Shown: positions 23,592-25,744 of the stretch, piece by piece
Layout of the letters: each line of letters starts with the position of its first letter
Numbering within the stretch: the stretch's first letter is position 1
Source: JARICQ01 sp964428475
GTDB taxonomy: Bacteria > Bacillota > Clostridia > Tissierellales > Tissierellaceae
Length of the DNA stretch: 25,744 nucleotides
Assembly: GCA_964428475.1 (NCBI GenBank)
Contig: CAYRYO010000024.1
Span: 1-25,744 of the forward strand
Reading direction: 5' to 3'
The notes under the pieces: generated by a model
Database searches by the model: none
Seen by the model: only the letters and a program-made list of their open reading frames with translations
Told to the model about the DNA's origin: nothing
Made by a program: the position numbers and the translations under genes

Positions 23592-24653
23592 ATGGCAAAA
23601 GTTCTTATGAAAGGGAATGAAGCTATAGGTGCCGCAGCTATTGCAGCTGGTTGTAAGTATTTTTTCGGCTATCCTATTACGCCTCAATCAGAGTTACCAG
23701 AATACATGTCAAGGGAATTACCCAAGGTTGGAGGAGTATTTCTTCAAGCCGAATCAGAAATAGCAGCAATAAATATGGTATATGGAGCAGCAGGTGCAGG
23801 AGTTAGAGTAATGACTTCATCATCAAGCCCAGGAATATCACTAAAGCAAGAGGGAATATCATATATAGCAGGTGCAGAATTACCTTGCGTAATAGTAAAT
23901 ATAATGAGAGGTGGACCAGGACTTGGAAGTATCCAACCTTCTCAAACAGATTATTTTCAATCTACTAGAGGCGGGGGAAATGGAGACTATAGAATGGTAG
24001 TATTTGCTCCAGCTAATGTACAAGAACTAGTAGACTTAATGATAGAAGGATTTGATATAGCAGACCAATATAGAAACCCAGTTATGATAGCTGGAGATGG
24101 AATGATAGGTCAAATGATGGAACCAGTAGAATTTAAAACTCCAAAGAAAAGAGATTTACCTGAAAAAGACTGGGCTACTACAGGCACAGGTGGGAACAGA
24201 AAACCAAATATAATAAATTCACTTTATATTGCTCCAGAAATTCTTGAGCAACACAATATAAAGCTACAAGCTAAATATCAAAAAATGATAGAAAATGAAA
24301 TAAGAGTAGAATCATATAATATCGAAGATGCAGATGTAGTAATAGCAGCATACGGTACAACAGCTAGAATAGCTAAAACAGCAATTTCAAAGATGGAAAA
24401 AGAAGGAATGAAAGTAGGACTTATAAGACCTATTACACTTTGGCCATACCCATATGATGAATTTAAAAAGATAAATCCAAATTGTAAGGGAATACTTACA
24501 GTTGAAATGAATACAGGACAGATGACAGATGATGTTAAGATAGCAGTAGAAGGGAAATTCCCAGTGTCATTCTATGGAAGAACTGGTGGAATGATTCCAG
24601 AACCAGATGCAATAATAGCAGAAGTAAAGAAAATCTACGGGGGTGAAATATAA
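23592..24653 (+). CDS. vorB: 2-oxoacid:ferredoxin oxidoreductase alpha subunit (VorB-like)
   Basis: This 353-residue subunit forms the pyrimidine-binding half of the thiamine diphosphate site and part of the CoA site. Typical segments are F-F-G-Y-P-I-T-P-Q-S-E-L-P near the N-terminus, Q-A-E-S-E-I-A-A-I-N-M-V-Y-G-A-A-G-A-G, T-S-S-S-S-P-G-I-S-L-K-Q-E-G, and R-G-G-P-G-L-G-S-I-Q-P-S-Q-T-D-Y. This is the 2-oxoisovalerate/2-oxoglutarate (VOR/KOR) branch, and the form is close to VorB as annotated in clostridia. The reaction is oxidative decarboxylation of a 2-oxoacid to acyl-CoA, with reduction of ferredoxin. The adjacent ptb and buk genes favour branched-chain substrates. The start has AAGGAGGGATAATT. 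It overlaps the beta subunit by one base (TAATG). Confidence 0.93.
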   Translation: MAKVLMKGNEAIGAAAIAAGCKYFFGYPITPQSELPEYMSRELPKVGGVFLQAESEIAAINMVYGAAGAGVRVMTSSSSPGISLKQEGISYIAGAELPCVIVNIMRGGPGLGSIQPSQTDYFQSTRGGGNGDYRMVVFAPANVQELVDLMIEGFDIADQYRNPVMIAGDGMIGQMMEPVEFKTPKKRDLPEKDWATTGTGGNRKPNIINSLYIAPEILEQHNIKLQAKYQKMIENEIRVESYNIEDADVVIAAYGTTARIAKTAISKMEKEGMKVGLIRPITLWPYPYDEFKKINPNCKGILTVEMNTGQMTDDVKIAVEGKFPVSFYGRTGGMIPEPDAIIAEVKKIYGGEI

Positions 24654-25399
24654 TGACTGTAGTATTTGAAAGAACTAAAGGATTGACAGATGTAGAAACA
24701 CACTACTGTCCAGGATGTACCCATGGTATTATTCACAGACTAGTAGGAGAAGTATTGGAAGAACTTGGATTATTAGACAATGCTATAGGAATAGCTCCAG
24801 TAGGCTGTTCAGTGTTTGCATACAATTATTTTAATTGTGATATGCATGAAGCAGCTCATGGTAGAGCACCAGCAGTAGCTACAGGAATAAAAAGAGTTAG
24901 ACCAGATAATTTCGTATTTACTTATCAAGGAGATGGAGACTTAGCATCTATAGGAACTGCTGAAATAGTCCATGCTGCACATAGAGGAGAGAAAATATCA
25001 ACAGTATTTGTAAATAATGCAATATATGGAATGACAGGAGGCCAAATGGCACCTACTACTCTTATAGGACAAAAAGCTACTACAGCGCCAGGCGGGAGAA
25101 CTGTAGAACATAGTGGTAGGCCTATTAGAATGAGTGAACTTTTAGCTACTATAGATGGAGCTGTATTTGTAGAAAGAGTAGCAGTTAATACTCCAGCAAA
25201 TATTAGAAAAGCAAAAAAAGCTATCAAGAAATGTTTTGAAGTTCAAATAGAAGGAAAAGGATTTGGAATAGTAGAAGTGCTATCTACATGTCCTACTAAC
25301 TGGGGTCTTACAGCTCCTGAAGCTATGAAATGGTTAGAAAACAATATGATACCATATTATCCATTAGGAAACTTTAGAACACCTGAGGAGGTTGAATAG
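24653..25399 (+). CDS. 2-oxoacid:ferredoxin oxidoreductase beta subunit (thiamine diphosphate-binding)
   Basis: This 248-residue subunit binds thiamine diphosphate and a proximal [4Fe-4S] cluster. Cluster ligands are C19, C22, C52 and probably C213. The cofactor motif G-D-G-D-L-A-S-I-G (93-101) continues to N-N-A-I-Y-G-M-T-G-G-Q (121-131). This is the VOR/KOR-type beta subunit. Together with VorB it carries out the decarboxylation of the 2-oxoacid. Its ATG overlaps the alpha-subunit stop (TAATG), and its stop is one base from the gamma-subunit ATG, so all are translated in step. Confidence 0.94.
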   Translation: MTVVFERTKGLTDVETHYCPGCTHGIIHRLVGEVLEELGLLDNAIGIAPVGCSVFAYNYFNCDMHEAAHGRAPAVATGIKRVRPDNFVFTYQGDGDLASIGTAEIVHAAHRGEKISTVFVNNAIYGMTGGQMAPTTLIGQKATTAPGGRTVEHSGRPIRMSELLATIDGAVFVERVAVNTPANIRKAKKAIKKCFEVQIEGKGFGIVEVLSTCPTNWGLTAPEAMKWLENNMIPYYPLGNFRTPEEVE

Positions 25400-25400
25400 A

Positions 25401-25744
25401 ATGGAAGAGAGAATAGTTATTGCAGGCTTTGGAGGACAAGGTGTAATGGCACTTGGACAACTATTAACGTTTTCAGGTATGACTGAAGGGAAAAACGTAT
25501 CCTGGCTTCCATCATATGGACCAGAGATGAGAGGTGGAACTGCAAACTGTAATGTAGTTATAGCTACAGAAAAAGTAGGTTCTCCAGTAGTTGTAGAGTC
25601 AACATCAGCTATAGTAATGAACGGACCTTCATTGGATAAATTTGAAGATTCAGTAGTAAAAGACGGGAAACTATTTATCAATTCATCACTTATAGATAGA
25701 AAAACTACAAGAGATGATCTTGAAGTATACTATGTACCAGCAAA
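25401..25744 (+). CDS. 2-oxoacid:ferredoxin oxidoreductase gamma subunit, 3' cut by the window edge
   Basis: The reading frame starts at ATG 25401 behind GAGGAGG (25385-25391) and remains open to the last base, giving 114 residues of a protein expected to be about 180. The sequence shows the gamma-subunit features: E-R-I-V-I-A-G-F-G-G-Q-G-V-M, G-Q-L-L-T, and W-L-P-S-Y-G-P-E-M-R-G-G-T-A-N-C-N-V-V. In VOR/KOR enzymes this subunit contributes to CoA binding. It follows the beta subunit after one base and continues the operon beyond the window. Confidence 0.92.
   Translation, partial: MEERIVIAGFGGQGVMALGQLLTFSGMTEGKNVSWLPSYGPEMRGGTANCNVVIATEKVGSPVVVESTSAIVMNGPSLDKFEDSVVKDGKLFINSSLIDRKTTRDDLEVYYVPA

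Noticed and set aside
1..25744. CRISPR array, tRNA, rRNA, insertion sequence or phage genes
   Set aside because: No regularly spaced repeats, RNA-gene signatures, transposase, integrase or phage structural motifs were seen on either strand.

Overview
The window is AT-rich, compactly coded DNA from an anaerobic, spore-forming member of the Clostridia. Several features support this: an alpha/beta small acid-soluble spore protein, an [FeFe] hydrogenase of the HydABC type, rubrerythrin and ferritin, butyrate kinase with phosphotransbutyrylase, a 2-oxoacid:ferredoxin oxidoreductase, and frequent TTG/GTG starts behind strong AGGAGG-type ribosome binding sites. An amino-acid-fermenting relative of the Tissierellales would fit, but this placement is a guess. 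I see no rRNA, tRNA, CRISPR array, transposase or phage gene.

Layout. (1) 1-2213: the 3' part of a substrate-binding protein gene, then the permease and ATPase of an NMT1/SsuABC-like ABC importer, ending in a terminator. (2) 2355-2454: exactly 100 N, an assembly gap of unknown true size. (3) 2535-6311: a three-gene operon for a NuoE/NuoF/NuoG-like [FeFe] hydrogenase, whose NuoF-like subunit lacks the usual N-terminal [2Fe-2S] domain. (4) 6434-8837: a COG2509-type FAD protein and a convergent Crp/Fnr-family regulator. (5) 9059-10806: a small unknown protein, a DUF4230-like membrane-anchored protein and an L,D-transpeptidase. (6) 10902-15232: an oxygen, iron and sulfur defence island with ferritin, an SASP (minus strand), a four-domain CoA-disulfide reductase/rhodanese/TusA/DsrE fusion and rubrerythrin. 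(7) 15364-17427: a PrsW-like membrane protease and a CapA-like lipoprotein. (8) 17547 to the right edge: a tightly packed run of ten genes: cdaA, cdaR, buk, ptb, a second buk, a MinD/ParA-like P-loop protein, a 2x[4Fe-4S] ferredoxin, and the alpha, beta and (cut) gamma subunits of a VOR/KOR-family oxidoreductase.

How the genes work together. The last block encodes a complete oxidative route: 2-oxoacid to acyl-CoA plus reduced ferredoxin (VorDBA and the gamma subunit), acyl-CoA to acyl phosphate (Ptb), and acyl phosphate to acid plus ATP (two Buk paralogues). With branched-chain amino acids as the source, this is the ATP-yielding oxidative half of Stickland-type fermentation. Reduced ferredoxin and NADH could be disposed of as H2 by the hydrogenase in region 3. 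The c-di-AMP synthase and its regulator lie at the head of the same transcription unit, 4 bases before the first buk, which is unusual.

The most notable non-coding element lies before the four-domain sulfur protein. It is a perfect-consensus promoter (TTGACA, 17-base spacer, TATAAT) whose spacer carries the palindrome AGATTTAAATCT, with a second copy 30 bases upstream. Together the copies form a 20-bp perfect inverted repeat. No wholly new system is evident. The best leads are this operator arrangement, the cda-buk-vor gene run, and the P-loop protein inside it.
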